Origin: Pegethrix bostrychoides GSE-TBD4-15B
GTDB lineage: Bacteria > Cyanobacteriota > Cyanobacteriia > Elainellales > Elainellaceae
NCBI GenBank assembly: GCA_019359155.1
Contig: JAHHHV010000003.1
Span: 1 to 64,000 of the forward strand
Length of the DNA: 64,000 nucleotides
Reading direction: 5' to 3'
Shown here in pieces: positions 8,282-17,179 of the stretch (positions within the stretch are counted from its first letter, which is position 1; every line of letters starts with the position of its first letter). Under the pieces are notes generated by a model. That model was not told where the DNA came from. It searched no databases and saw only the letters and a list, made by a program, of their open reading frames with translations. A program made the position numbers and the translations under genes.

Positions 8282-8853
8282 GATATGTCCTGAATAAGGG
8301 AAATAAGGGGCAACTAGTCGAATGTTTTTAGTTTAGAGTGACTGCTTCTTTAGATCAAAAGCCTAGACGGATAGCTTCCATGAAAAAAATAGATGGAAGG
8401 CTCAAATCCAATCGTATGGACTCTCTTGCCTAAAACCAATCTATTTTGCTTACCATTAGATCGCAGTCTGAAAACGTTTGAAAAAGTCTGACTTTCTTCC
8501 TGCATAAAGTTGGATCGTTGAGTCAATAGTCAGTTGACAGCAAGTTAAGAAACTAGCGTTTTAGAGATTAATCTAGGCGCTGGAAATTACGCCTTTGAAC
8601 AAGGCTGTGCTCTAAAAGCAGCAACTTAATCTGAACCAAATTTCACCTGAACTACGCTTATTTTCAACTGTGGAATCTGGTTTGCACAGATGCAGTTAGG
8701 CTAAATTGTAATGGTAACAGTTTGGCTTCCAGAAACTGTTATGGTCGTGATCTGTCAAAACTGTATTGGTGCTCTGTTCACTTAAATCTGTATTTTTAAA
8801 TCTGTATTTTTGAGGACAGCCCTCAGTTTCAGCCCCCTCACCCTCATTGCGTT
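8282..8853. other. 572-bp intergenic region; 14-bp tandem repeat near its right end
   Basis: I see no gene on either strand. Two perfect tandem copies of AAATCTGTATTTTT lie at 8784-8797 and 8798-8811, 42 bp before the MocR-type start. They could be an operator or promoter element or simple slippage. The rest is AT-rich upstream sequence shared by the divergent genes at 8281 and 8854. Confidence 0.5.
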
Positions 8854-10299
8854 ATGACCCATCAGCTTTCTCAACCAGCCGACAAAACCCTCTACGAACA
8901 GATTGCCGACCGGATTCAGCGCCTGATTGCCGAAGGTACACTGCAAGTGGGCGACCGCTTGCCATCGGTGCGAAAGCTGCATAATCAGTGGTCGGTCAGC
9001 ATTTCTACCGTACTTGAAGCCTACCGCCTGCTCGAAGATCGGGGTCTGATTGCGGCGCGGCCTCAGTCGGGCTACTACGTTAGGACGGCCTTAAGAGCAC
9101 CCGGCGAGCCGCCGCAGTCCTGCCCTCTGCCCAAAGCGCATCACGTCGATACTTCGCTGGGCTTCCGGGTGATCTGCTCAATCCGCGACTCGCAGACTCT
9201 GCGGCTGGGTGCGGCGATTCCCAGCATGGAGCTATTGCCAATTGCGGCCCTGAATCGGCTCACCGGGCAAGTGCTGCGCCAACATCAGGATTTGGCTCAT
9301 GCTTATGATGTCCCGCCGGGATGTGGTGCATTGCGGCATGAGGTGGCAAGGCGGCTGATGGACGCAGGCTGCTCAGTCACGCCGGATGAAATCGTCACGA
9401 CCAACGGCACCTTCGAGTCGGTGTTTCTGTCGCTACGCGCCGTGACGCAACCCGGCGATACGGTCGCCATTGAGTCGCCCACCTACTACGGATTACTGGA
9501 GGCATTGGAGATCCTGCATTTGAAGGCACTAGAACTACCCACGCATCCCCGCGACGGGATTTCTCTGACGGATCTGGAAGCTGTATTGAAGAAAGGTGAG
9601 ATTGCCGCCTGTGCCATCGTCTCAAACTTCAGCAACCCACTGGGCACCTGCATGAGCGATGAGCGCAAGCAGCAGTTTGTCGAGCTATTGGCTCAGCATG
9701 AAGTGCCGCTCATTGAAGATGACATTTACGGTGACGTATATTTTGAAGGAACGCGCCCCAAAGCCATGAAGGCATTTGATCGAGATGGCCTGGTGCTCTA
9801 CTGTTCCTCTTGCAGCAAGACGCTCTCGCCCGGTCTAAGAGTTGGCTGGGCGGTGGCGGGTCGCTATCAGGCCAAAGTCGAGCAGCTGAAGTGGGTGATT
9901 AACCAAACGACGGCCATTGCGCCTCAGCTGACCGTCGCGGCATTCCTGTCCAACGGCGGCTACGATCGGCATCTGCGGCAGTTGCGCCGCGCCTATCAGT
10001 CGCAAATGCTGCGGATGACGCAGGCGATCTGTGACTATTTCCCTGCCGAAACCCGCGTGACTCGCCCCAACGGTGGGCATGTGCTCTGGGTGGATCTGCC
10101 ACAGGACTTCGACTCGCTGGCGCTGTACGAGCAGGCTTTGCAGCAGCATATCAGCATTGCTCCAGGTTCAATTTTCTCGCCCTCCGGCAGTTACGGCAAC
10201 TGCTTTCGACTCAACGCCGGACTCATCTGGTCAGACGAGATTGATCAGGCGATGCAAAAACTGGGCGAGATGATCCGGCAGCAAATGGCCAGCGGCTAG
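8854..10299 (+). CDS. MocR-type (GntR-HTH plus class I aminotransferase) regulator or aminotransferase
   Basis: 481 aa. A GntR winged-helix domain at residues 1-75 (TLYEQIADRIQRLIAEGTL, 'DRLPSVRKL', 'STVLEAYRLLEDRGLI') is joined to a fold-type-I PLP domain. This carries 'NGTFESVFLSLRAV', 'VAIESPTYYG', 'SNFSNPLGTCMS', 'LIEDDIYGDVYF' and the PLP lysine K322 in SSCSKTLSPGLRVGW. Proteins of this architecture usually regulate amine, vitamin B6 or amino-acid metabolism, binding PLP adducts, and some retain aminotransferase activity. All key PLP residues appear present. An MFS transporter starts 69 bp downstream on the same strand and is a natural regulatory target. Two 14-bp repeats lie just upstream. 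Confidence 0.9.
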   Translation: MTHQLSQPADKTLYEQIADRIQRLIAEGTLQVGDRLPSVRKLHNQWSVSISTVLEAYRLLEDRGLIAARPQSGYYVRTALRAPGEPPQSCPLPKAHHVDTSLGFRVICSIRDSQTLRLGAAIPSMELLPIAALNRLTGQVLRQHQDLAHAYDVPPGCGALRHEVARRLMDAGCSVTPDEIVTTNGTFESVFLSLRAVTQPGDTVAIESPTYYGLLEALEILHLKALELPTHPRDGISLTDLEAVLKKGEIAACAIVSNFSNPLGTCMSDERKQQFVELLAQHEVPLIEDDIYGDVYFEGTRPKAMKAFDRDGLVLYCSSCSKTLSPGLRVGWAVAGRYQAKVEQLKWVINQTTAIAPQLTVAAFLSNGGYDRHLRQLRRAYQSQMLRMTQAICDYFPAETRVTRPNGGHVLWVDLPQDFDSLALYEQALQQHISIAPGSIFSPSGSYGNCFRLNAGLIWSDEIDQAMQKLGEMIRQQMASG

Positions 10300-10368
10300 G
10301 TTCTGCCTCTTGCAGAAACAGCCTTGAATATTTTTGTTTACAATTCTTAGTAATCACACAGGTTGTTT

Positions 10369-11613
10369 ATGAGTCTCTCACTCTCTTTGACCGCTGTGCC
10401 TCGGCAGGTTTGGGTGCAGGCTGCGGGGCGCGGCCTCTATCAGCTCGGTTCGGCAGTGCTGCTGTTTTACATGCCAATTGTGTTTGTCAACTACAGCGGG
10501 TTCTCAGCGACGCAGGTGGGGCTAGCAACGAGCGCGGGCGCAGTATCGGGCTTCTTTGGCAATCTGCTGGGCGGCAGCCTCACCGACTCGCCCCAGTTTG
10601 GACGGCGCAAGACGCTGATTGTCTCTGGAATTGCCGCCATCATTACGGCGACCTTGACGAGCTTTAGCCAAGCGCTCTGGCTGCTAGTGGTCGCCAATCT
10701 GTTCTTTGGAATCAGCACCGGGCTGTACTGGACAGCGGCAGATGCAGCGGTCATGGATGCCACCCCTTCCGAGCAGCGACAGGAAGCTTTTTCGGTGCTG
10801 GGCGTGATGGATAATTTAGGCTTTGGCCTGGGCACGCTGGGCGGCGGGCTGCTGCTGGTGCGCTTACCTTCAGCGATTCAGATTTTTGCGGCGGCGGCGG
10901 TGCTGTTTACGCTGTTTACGCTGCTGATCACAACTGCTGCCGAAGACCAGCGCGATGCTTCAGTTGAGATCCCGGCAGCTCAAGCGGGTTGGAAGCAGGC
11001 GCTCACCGATCGCAAGCTGCTGATTTATCTGCTGGTGAATACGCTGTTTATTGTCTATATGGCCCTAGTCAACGGCTCGCTGCCGCTGTATTTCGTCAAT
11101 TTCATCGGCACGCCAGAGCTGCGGGTCTCCAGTCTGTTTACCTGGGGCTTTATTGGGCTGGGGGCAGTGGTACAGGTGCCGGTCGTTAAGGCCTTGGCGC
11201 GGTTGAGCTATTTGCAGTCTCTGATGCTGTCGCTGGGCATTTGGGGCATGGGCTTTCTGCTGGTTTGGCTGTCGGGGACGCTGGCGCTGGCCTCTAGCTG
11301 GGCAGAATTTGGCATCTTTGCGCTGTTTGCGGTGGCGGCAATCATTTACAAACCCACCTCAGCCGCCTGGATTGCCGAGCTTGCGCCCAACTCGCTGCGG
11401 GGCATCTACACCGCAATTGCCTACCAGTGCTGGGCGATTGGCTACGTGATTGCGCCAATTGCGGGCGGCTGGGCGCTCGATCAGCCGCGTCGCGTTACGG
11501 ATCTGTTTTGGCTGGCGGTGGCGCTGAGTACATTGGCCGGACTGCTGGTTTTGCTAGCCTTGCAGCGTCGCGATCAGGCTGAGATAAAGCCAGTCGCGCT
11601 GCCGGAAGCCTAG
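10369..11613 (+). CDS. Major facilitator superfamily transporter
   Basis: About 414 aa with some 12 hydrophobic segments. The family signature is the loop 2-3 motif 'GGSLTDSPQFGRRKTLIV' (residues about 65-85) and a central loop near residue 200. ATG 10369 is preferred over TTG 10363 because AGGTT precedes it and the hydrophobic region starts soon after. The substrate cannot be deduced. It is 69 bp after the MocR-type gene on the same strand, so it is probably co-transcribed with or regulated by it; amino-acid-like or amine substrates would fit that. Its stop codon overlaps that of the convergent hydrolase gene by 4 bp. Confidence 0.85.
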   Translation: MSLSLSLTAVPRQVWVQAAGRGLYQLGSAVLLFYMPIVFVNYSGFSATQVGLATSAGAVSGFFGNLLGGSLTDSPQFGRRKTLIVSGIAAIITATLTSFSQALWLLVVANLFFGISTGLYWTAADAAVMDATPSEQRQEAFSVLGVMDNLGFGLGTLGGGLLLVRLPSAIQIFAAAAVLFTLFTLLITTAAEDQRDASVEIPAAQAGWKQALTDRKLLIYLLVNTLFIVYMALVNGSLPLYFVNFIGTPELRVSSLFTWGFIGLGAVVQVPVVKALARLSYLQSLMLSLGIWGMGFLLVWLSGTLALASSWAEFGIFALFAVAAIIYKPTSAAWIAELAPNSLRGIYTAIAYQCWAIGYVIAPIAGGWALDQPRRVTDLFWLAVALSTLAGLLVLLALQRRDQAEIKPVALPEA

Positions 11614-12545
11614 TAGGCGCGCAGAAAATTTAGAATCGCGGCATTCAGCGCTGCGGGGTTGCCGCTGGAGGCCACATGGCCGCAGTTAGGGATGAGCTGA
11701 AATTGGGCGTTGGGCAGCTGCTGGCAGAGGCGCTCGCCATCTGAGGCGGGAAACCACTGGTCTTGATCAGCCCAGAGTACCAGCGTCGGCGCGGTAATTT
11801 CCGGCAGCTGTCTCTGAATCTGGCTAATTAAATTGGGCTGCCGCTGCCCGCAGAGCTGAATCTGTTCAGCCGCCTGCTGTAAGTCAACGGCGAACTGGGT
11901 CAGCGTCCCGCGACGATGCAGATAGGGATAGGTGAGCCAGTAGATTTCTGCGTCGGTGATGCTGGCTGGATCCAACACTACCTCAGCACGCACTAAGCGG
12001 GTCAAATATTCGACAATTGGGGCGCAGGGTTGCAGCATGCGCCAGTCATCAACCCGCTGAATGAGCGGCAAAGGCAGCTGCGACAATACCCGCATTCCCC
12101 AATTCGGCAGTTCCTTCGGGAAGATTGGCAGGTTGATCACGATCAGGCGATCGATCAGCGCCGGATAAGACTGGGCGGCAGCCAGCGCGGTCAGTCCCCC
12201 CAGAGATTCAGCGGCTAGGGTCACCGGTTGATCGCTTAACGCCTGAATAATCTGCGCTAGCTCATCCACCTGATGCCCCGCAGTTTCGGGCAGGGGCGCT
12301 GCTTCCGAGAACCCATAGCCTTTGGCATCGACGCAGATGACGCGGTGCTGCTGCGAGAGCGGCTGTACGTTATGCCGCCAGCTATAGCTCCAGCTCCCCA
12401 GGCCATGCAGCAGCAGCAGCGGCGCTCCAGTTCCGGCTTCTCCATAGGCAATGGTCACGGGTCGCCCCGCGCTGTCGGCAATTTCCAGGCGTTGACAGCC
12501 ACTGGGAAAGGTCTGTTGCCACCAGTCTTGGATGTGAGCTGGCAT
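11610..12545 (-). CDS. Alpha/beta hydrolase
   Basis: A soluble alpha/beta-hydrolase fold enzyme of about 311 aa. The oxyanion motif LLLLHGLGSWSYSW is near residues 43-56, the nucleophile elbow AESLGG has its Ser at about residue 114, the acid is in LWADQDQWFP, and the catalytic His is in NCGHVASSGNP near the C-terminus. The 'HG-x-G...DAKGYGFSEA' pattern is typical of esterases and haloalkane-dehalogenase-like members; the substrate is unknown. A GTG at 12569 would add eight residues; ATG 12545 is chosen, although neither has a good Shine-Dalgarno. It is convergent with the MFS gene, sharing 4 bp at the stops. Confidence 0.85.
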   Translation of the reverse strand: MPAHIQDWWQQTFPSGCQRLEIADSAGRPVTIAYGEAGTGAPLLLLHGLGSWSYSWRHNVQPLSQQHRVICVDAKGYGFSEAAPLPETAGHQVDELAQIIQALSDQPVTLAAESLGGLTALAAAQSYPALIDRLIVINLPIFPKELPNWGMRVLSQLPLPLIQRVDDWRMLQPCAPIVEYLTRLVRAEVVLDPASITDAEIYWLTYPYLHRRGTLTQFAVDLQQAAEQIQLCGQRQPNLISQIQRQLPEITAPTLVLWADQDQWFPASDGERLCQQLPNAQFQLIPNCGHVASSGNPAALNAAILNFLRAY

Positions 12546-12730
12546 TTTGGCTGACACTTGAGCTGACACCTAGTGAGCTGAATATCTAGCTGAATATCTA
12601 GCAGACTCTGTAGCTACTGAAATTGTTTCATCCAGTCTTTACGAAATAGAGACAGTTGATTCCAGTTTAAATAAGATGCAGGTAAGCAGGGTCAAATCAT
12701 AGACATTGCTCATAAGCTAGTCATCCAACA

Positions 12731-12763
12731 ATTTGTCACTGATTTGTCACTGATTTGTCACTA
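12731..12763. repeat. Three tandem 11-bp repeats upstream of the GMC oxidoreductase gene
   Basis: ATTTGTCACTG starts at 12731, 12742 and 12753, with the last base of the third copy changed. The 11-bp period is close to one DNA helical turn, as in cooperative activator or repressor sites. The array ends 62 bp before the start codon at 12826. A regulator cannot be named. Confidence 0.6.
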
Positions 12764-12825
12764 ATTCTACTTACTTGTCCTAACTGATTTTCTCCAATCA
12801 TTTTCTTTATAAAAGGGATTAAACC

Positions 12826-14508
12826 ATGATCATTGATGCCTTCACAATTTCGGCAGATGAAGAATTGACAACTGATATCTGTATCGTTGGGGCTGGGCCT
12901 GCGGGTATTACCCTGGCTCGCGAGCTGGCGGGACAGGACTTTCGGGTCTGTCTGCTGGAGAGCGGCGGCTTTGAAAAGCCCGATGCCGCCACGCGCTCGC
13001 TGGGGGAGGTTGAAACCCTGGGCGACTTTGTGCAGATCGGCACTGAAAATCGCAACCGCCGATTTGGCGGCAACTCCAGCTATTGGGGGGTCAACCTACC
13101 CCATACCGAAATTGGCCTGCGCCTGGTGCCGCTCGATCGAGCTGACTTTGAGCAGCGGGACTGGGTACCCCACAGCGGCTGGCCGTTCACTTACGATGAC
13201 CTGCTGCCCTACTATGAGCGGGCGCAGAGCGTCATCGGGTCAGGGCCATTTGCCTATGAAGCCGAGGATTGGGCAGATGCAGATGCGCCTCAGCTCAAAT
13301 TTGCCAGCGACCGCCTGCAAACCCGGATCTTTCAGTTCGGCAACGGGGCGCTGTTTTTTGACCAATATCGCCGCACGCTCAGCCAGTCCAAAAACGTGAC
13401 GACGCTGCTCCATGCCAATGCGGTCGAGCTAGAAACCGACGACTCTGGCCGTACCGTGACGCGGGTTAGGGTGGCAACCGTCGAAGGCAAAGCATTTTGG
13501 ATCCGCGCCCAGCAGGTGATCCTAGCAGCTGGCGCAGTCGAAAATACGCATCTGCTCTTGCTCTCCAACAAAACCCAGGCCAGCGGTTTGGGCAATCAGC
13601 ATGATCAGGTCGGGCGCTATTTTATGGATCATCCGCTGGTGCATGGCGGGCTGTTCATTCCCTCTGATCCCAGCCTATTCAACCGCACAGCGCTCTACGA
13701 TTTGCGCCAAGTCAACGGCGTGTCGATCATGGGCGGACTGACGCTCTCAGATGCAGCGCTACACCGCGAAAAGCTGCTAAACATTGCGGCCTGGATTTTT
13801 CCGCGTGCCAAGCAATTCCGCTCGGCTGAGGCCATCGCTTCTCTGAAGGTGCTGCTGAGCGGCAAAGGCTTGACGGGTGGCCTCAAAACTCTGCAGCATC
13901 ATGCCCAAACCATTATGTCTGGACTGGATGACGTGAGCGAGTCGATCTGGCGTAAAGTCAGCGGTCAGTCGCTCCCCTATTGGCCAACCCTCGCCAACGG
14001 CGGCTGGTCGCATCTCCAAGATCACAAAGAGTCGGTCTACGGCGTATTTGAAGTGCTGCATATTACTGAACAAACGCCCGATCCAGAGAATCGCCTCGTC
14101 TTGGGTGCAGGCACCGATCAGCTGGGACGGCAGGCGATCTGTCATGTCTCTTGCTGGTCAGAGCAAGATAAAGACGGCATCAGACGGGCTTGGCAGGTGC
14201 TCTCAGAGGAAATTGAGCGAGCGGGACTAGGGCAGTTTATTCCAGAAACAGAGGACGGCGAGTTTATCTTGGCCTCGCCCGGTGCTTCGCATCATATTGG
14301 CGTGACCCGAATGCACAACGACCCGAAGCAAGGCGTCGTCGATGCCAACTGTCAGGTGCATGGTCTCTCCAACCTGTTTATCTCCAGCAGCTCGGTATTC
14401 CCCACAGGCGGCTATGCCAACCCGACGCTAACCATTGTGGCGCTGTCTTTACGCCTCGCCGATCGGATTAAGGCAATGATGCAGTGCCGAGTGCTGGAGC
14501 GCTGCTAG
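12826..14508 (+). CDS. GMC-family FAD-dependent oxidoreductase
   Basis: 560 aa. The N-terminal FAD-binding fold is DICIVGAGPAGITLARELAG (GxGxxG at residues 22-27) with the acidic ribose-binding E45 in LLESGG. 'RRFGGNSSYWG' follows, typical of the GMC N-domain, then 'LAAGAVENTHLLLLS', the second GMC signature. The GMC C-terminal domain is near the end, with SPGASHHIGVTRM, 'LFISSSSVFPTGGYANPTLT' and the H/N catalytic pair (His of ASHHIG and Asn of YANPT). These enzymes oxidise alcohols, sugars or sterol-like substrates; closest in style are cyanobacterial choline-dehydrogenase-like members of unknown substrate. AAAGGGA precedes the ATG. It appears to be a single-gene unit, with a three-copy 11-bp repeat upstream. 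Confidence 0.88.
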   Translation: MIIDAFTISADEELTTDICIVGAGPAGITLARELAGQDFRVCLLESGGFEKPDAATRSLGEVETLGDFVQIGTENRNRRFGGNSSYWGVNLPHTEIGLRLVPLDRADFEQRDWVPHSGWPFTYDDLLPYYERAQSVIGSGPFAYEAEDWADADAPQLKFASDRLQTRIFQFGNGALFFDQYRRTLSQSKNVTTLLHANAVELETDDSGRTVTRVRVATVEGKAFWIRAQQVILAAGAVENTHLLLLSNKTQASGLGNQHDQVGRYFMDHPLVHGGLFIPSDPSLFNRTALYDLRQVNGVSIMGGLTLSDAALHREKLLNIAAWIFPRAKQFRSAEAIASLKVLLSGKGLTGGLKTLQHHAQTIMSGLDDVSESIWRKVSGQSLPYWPTLANGGWSHLQDHKESVYGVFEVLHITEQTPDPENRLVLGAGTDQLGRQAICHVSCWSEQDKDGIRRAWQVLSEEIERAGLGQFIPETEDGEFILASPGASHHIGVTRMHNDPKQGVVDANCQVHGLSNLFISSSSVFPTGGYANPTLTIVALSLRLADRIKAMMQCRVLERC

Positions 14509-14542
14509 AGCGTCATGCTTAGAACGCCCCCTAAAACGCCCC

Positions 14543-15400
14543 CTAAAACGCCATATACTGCAAGACCTGGAGCGCCATCCCGGCCAAGCCGCCAATCACG
14601 TTGAGGATATTGCCGCCCGCGCTGCCGCCGTTGACGCGCCGCTTTTGCTCATCGGCATAGGCTTCATCCGCCTGCTGAATTCCGGTGGCAAACTGGGAGG
14701 CAATTTGCTCACCCTGGCTGTTGTTTTGAGCCGTGTACAGCCGATTAGCCTCTTGAGCATCCACCATGGCTCCAGAGCGGTCAGCTAGCCGATAGCGAGC
14801 GATACTGCGCGCCATATAGGCATGGGCAAAGTCGGGCTTGAGGCTAATCGCCTGGTCGTAGTAGTAGACCGCATCTCGGAAGTTACCGCGTCCGGCTTCC
14901 TGCATCCCCCAGCGGTAGTGATTTTCAGCAGTCGCCACTGTCTCTGGTAGCCCGACCGCGCCTAAGAGCATCGTGTCTTGCAGATTCGCGCCCTCCAGGT
15001 TGGCATTCAGCAAGATCGCGTCCCGCAGGTCTGCGCCGCTGAGGTCTGCGCCGCTGAGGTTGGCTCCAGTCAGGTCAACGCTGTAGAGCGCCGCGCCCGT
15101 TAGCCGAGCGCCGCTGAGGTTAGCTCCGCTCAAATCTGCATGGCTGAGATTCGCCTGAATTAAGTTAGCCTCAGAGAGATTGGCGCCGCTGAGATTGGCA
15201 TGAACCAAACCTGCTTTGTTCAGCTCGCACTTGGCACAGTCTCTGGTGTTGAGCAGCTGCTGAGTCTGCTCCAGGTTTTCGGCTCGCAGCGGCGCAGCCA
15301 GCAAAATCGTCGCGGTGCAGGCGGTGAAAATAGACAGACTAGAGACGCTCAGGATAGAAGTACTCAGGCCAGAGAGAGTGCTAGAGGAGAGGAATTTCAT
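14543..15400 (-). CDS. Secreted pentapeptide-repeat protein with a C-terminal TPR pair
   Basis: 285 aa. An N-terminal signal peptide ends near PLRAENLEQ. Residues about 65-150 form A(N/D)LxG-type pentapeptide repeats (ANLSG-ANLSE-ANLIQ-ANLSH-ADLSG and so on), which fold as a right-handed quadrilateral beta helix. A TPR pair around residues 165-225 follows ('YYDQAISLKPDFAHAYMARS'). The C-terminus 'GGSAGGNILNVIGGLAGMALQVL' is hydrophobic and may associate with membrane. Pentapeptide proteins are abundant in cyanobacteria and often lumenal or periplasmic, with no general biochemical role known. It is convergent with the GMC gene, 34 bp apart; short CGCCCCCTAAAA repeats lie between them. Confidence 0.82.
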   Translation of the reverse strand: MKFLSSSTLSGLSTSILSVSSLSIFTACTATILLAAPLRAENLEQTQQLLNTRDCAKCELNKAGLVHANLSGANLSEANLIQANLSHADLSGANLSGARLTGAALYSVDLTGANLSGADLSGADLRDAILLNANLEGANLQDTMLLGAVGLPETVATAENHYRWGMQEAGRGNFRDAVYYYDQAISLKPDFAHAYMARSIARYRLADRSGAMVDAQEANRLYTAQNNSQGEQIASQFATGIQQADEAYADEQKRRVNGGSAGGNILNVIGGLAGMALQVLQYMAF

Positions 15401-15511
15401 AGGTTCATGCGCTACATCTGCGGTTTCAACATGACCAAAGTGTACTGAAAAACCTAGCTTTTGCCTACGATAAAAAATTAATTTACCAAACTTGGGTTCT
15501 CGATTATTTCT

Positions 15512-17179
15512 CTATTTTTCTTGCGGAAAGAAAACTTCCTGCCAGCTGTCAAACCCAAACTCCTGCTGAAATTCTTCCACTACCCAAGCAATTGACTTGC
15601 CCTGCTGCTGAGCGATTTTGACCAGATAATCCCGGTAGGCATAGCGATCCTGGAGGCTGGGCTGGTCACCAAAAATCGAGCCGAGACACCAGTCAGCTTC
15701 CGGCGAGCAGTTAAACCGCTCAAAAAACAGCCGCTTTGCCCAGTTGGGGGCTGCCCCCTCGCGGAACGCCCGCTGCCGCTGCACCCGAAAAAAGTCTGAC
15801 ATCTTGCGGCGCTCGATCTGGCGCAATAGCTCCTCGCTGTAGACCTCAACGAGATCTTGAGTCTGGATCTGCGGCTGGCTCTCCCAGCGATAGCTACAGC
15901 TAGGGCAGGCCATCACAAAGCCCCAGACCAACCGATTGCAGTCGGGGCACTGCTTAGTGGGTTTGGCCTCGCTGCTGCCTGGTTCTTGGCGAGTTGGCAG
16001 GCGGTATTCCTGGATATCTTCGGGGAAGCCCAGCCGCTTTAAGTTATTGGCCTGATCCAAAATGATCCCAAACTTCTTGCCGCTGGCAGGCGAGATCCGC
16101 ATCACCCGGCCAATCTGCTGGTAGTGCAGCGCCCGTGACTGCGTAGGCCGTAGCAGCAGCCCCACCTCAACGCTCGGTTCATCAAAGCCAATGCTGATCA
16201 CGTTACAGGAGGTCAAAACTTGCAGCCAGCCGCTGCCCAAGTCCCGATAGAGCTGCTGGCGCTCCTTAATGGGCGTGCCGCCCTCGACGACTGCCGCCGC
16301 CACGCCAACTGCCTGAAACGCCTCGGCCACATGCCGCGCATGCTCCACGTCCACGCAGAAAGCAATCGTGCGTTTGCCGGGTGTCAGCCGCTGCCATTCC
16401 TCGACGATCCGCCGCACCAATGCGGGCTGGTCGCAGGCGTTTCGCAGGTCACGCTCGTCGAAGTCACCTGCCACCGTGCGGACTCCAGAGAGATCGATCT
16501 GCGAGTCACTGGGCACGCCGTAATACTGCATCGTAGCCAAAAAGCCGAGCCGCTGTAGCTCAGATGGAACTGGCGTGGAGACAAAGCTTTGCATATGGTC
16601 GCCCAACTGCTCGCGTCCCAGACGGTAGGGCGTAGCGGTCATGGCCAGATGCACGGCGCGCGGGTGGGTTTTGTAGATCATCTCCTGACCAATCTGGCTG
16701 AACACCGTGGTGTGGCCTTCGTCAAAAAACACGACCTGCGCCGGCCAGTCGCGCCACCAGGAGCGCTTTTCCATCGTCTGAATGCTGGCAATTTGAATCG
16801 GCGCGTCTGGGTCTTCGCGCCAGCCCGCCTTGATAAAGCCGCAGCGCAGCCCAAATGCCTGCATTTTCTCGTAGGTCTGCCCCACCAGCACGTCCAGATG
16901 CACCAGAAACATCAGCCGCAGGCCGCGCGCTGCCGTGTCGGCACAGATCTTGCCGCCAATCACGGTCTTGCCTGCGCCCGTCCCGGCAATGATCGCCACC
17001 CGGCGATACCCCTGTCCCAGCTTCACGTAAAGATCTTTGATCACCCGGCTCTGGTAGGAGCGGAGTTGGGGAGGCTGGGGCTGGGGCTGGGCTGCGGACA
17101 TATCTGGCTGCTGCTCTGGCTTCTGTAAACGGCTTCGAGTGAACAAGTGTACCAGATTCAGCCGATAACCCGCCTTCAA
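15512..17179 (-). CDS. Superfamily 2 DEAD/DEAH-type helicase with zinc motif
   Basis: 555 aa. The Q-like motif 'LRSYQSRVIKDLYVKLGQG' and Walker A AGTGAGKT (residues 65-72) are followed by DEGH (DExH box), 'AMTATPYRLG' (motif III) and a helicase-C lobe with 'SCNVISIGFDEPSVEVGLLL' and 'QIGRVMRISPASGKK' (motif VI). A C4 zinc motif CPDCNRL...CPSC near residues 435-452 comes before an all-helical tail. It resembles RecQ/RadD-like ATP-dependent helicases used in DNA repair; RadD is the closest architectural match, but this is not certain. The TTG start at 17179 overlaps the stop of the upstream membrane-protein gene by 4 bp, so the genes look translationally coupled. An ATG at 17101 is an alternative start after a Gln/Pro-rich leader. 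Confidence 0.8.
   Translation of the reverse strand: MKAGYRLNLVHLFTRSRLQKPEQQPDMSAAQPQPQPPQLRSYQSRVIKDLYVKLGQGYRRVAIIAGTGAGKTVIGGKICADTAARGLRLMFLVHLDVLVGQTYEKMQAFGLRCGFIKAGWREDPDAPIQIASIQTMEKRSWWRDWPAQVVFFDEGHTTVFSQIGQEMIYKTHPRAVHLAMTATPYRLGREQLGDHMQSFVSTPVPSELQRLGFLATMQYYGVPSDSQIDLSGVRTVAGDFDERDLRNACDQPALVRRIVEEWQRLTPGKRTIAFCVDVEHARHVAEAFQAVGVAAAVVEGGTPIKERQQLYRDLGSGWLQVLTSCNVISIGFDEPSVEVGLLLRPTQSRALHYQQIGRVMRISPASGKKFGIILDQANNLKRLGFPEDIQEYRLPTRQEPGSSEAKPTKQCPDCNRLVWGFVMACPSCSYRWESQPQIQTQDLVEVYSEELLRQIERRKMSDFFRVQRQRAFREGAAPNWAKRLFFERFNCSPEADWCLGSIFGDQPSLQDRYAYRDYLVKIAQQQGKSIAWVVEEFQQEFGFDSWQEVFFPQEK

Noticed and set aside
12887-13399. 170-codon open frame in the GMC gene region
   Set aside because: It is an alternate frame of the GMC oxidoreductase, whose motifs are intact in the other frame.
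16589-17128. 179-codon open frame on the plus strand
   Set aside because: It lies fully opposite the helicase gene and has no family features; it is a shadow frame.
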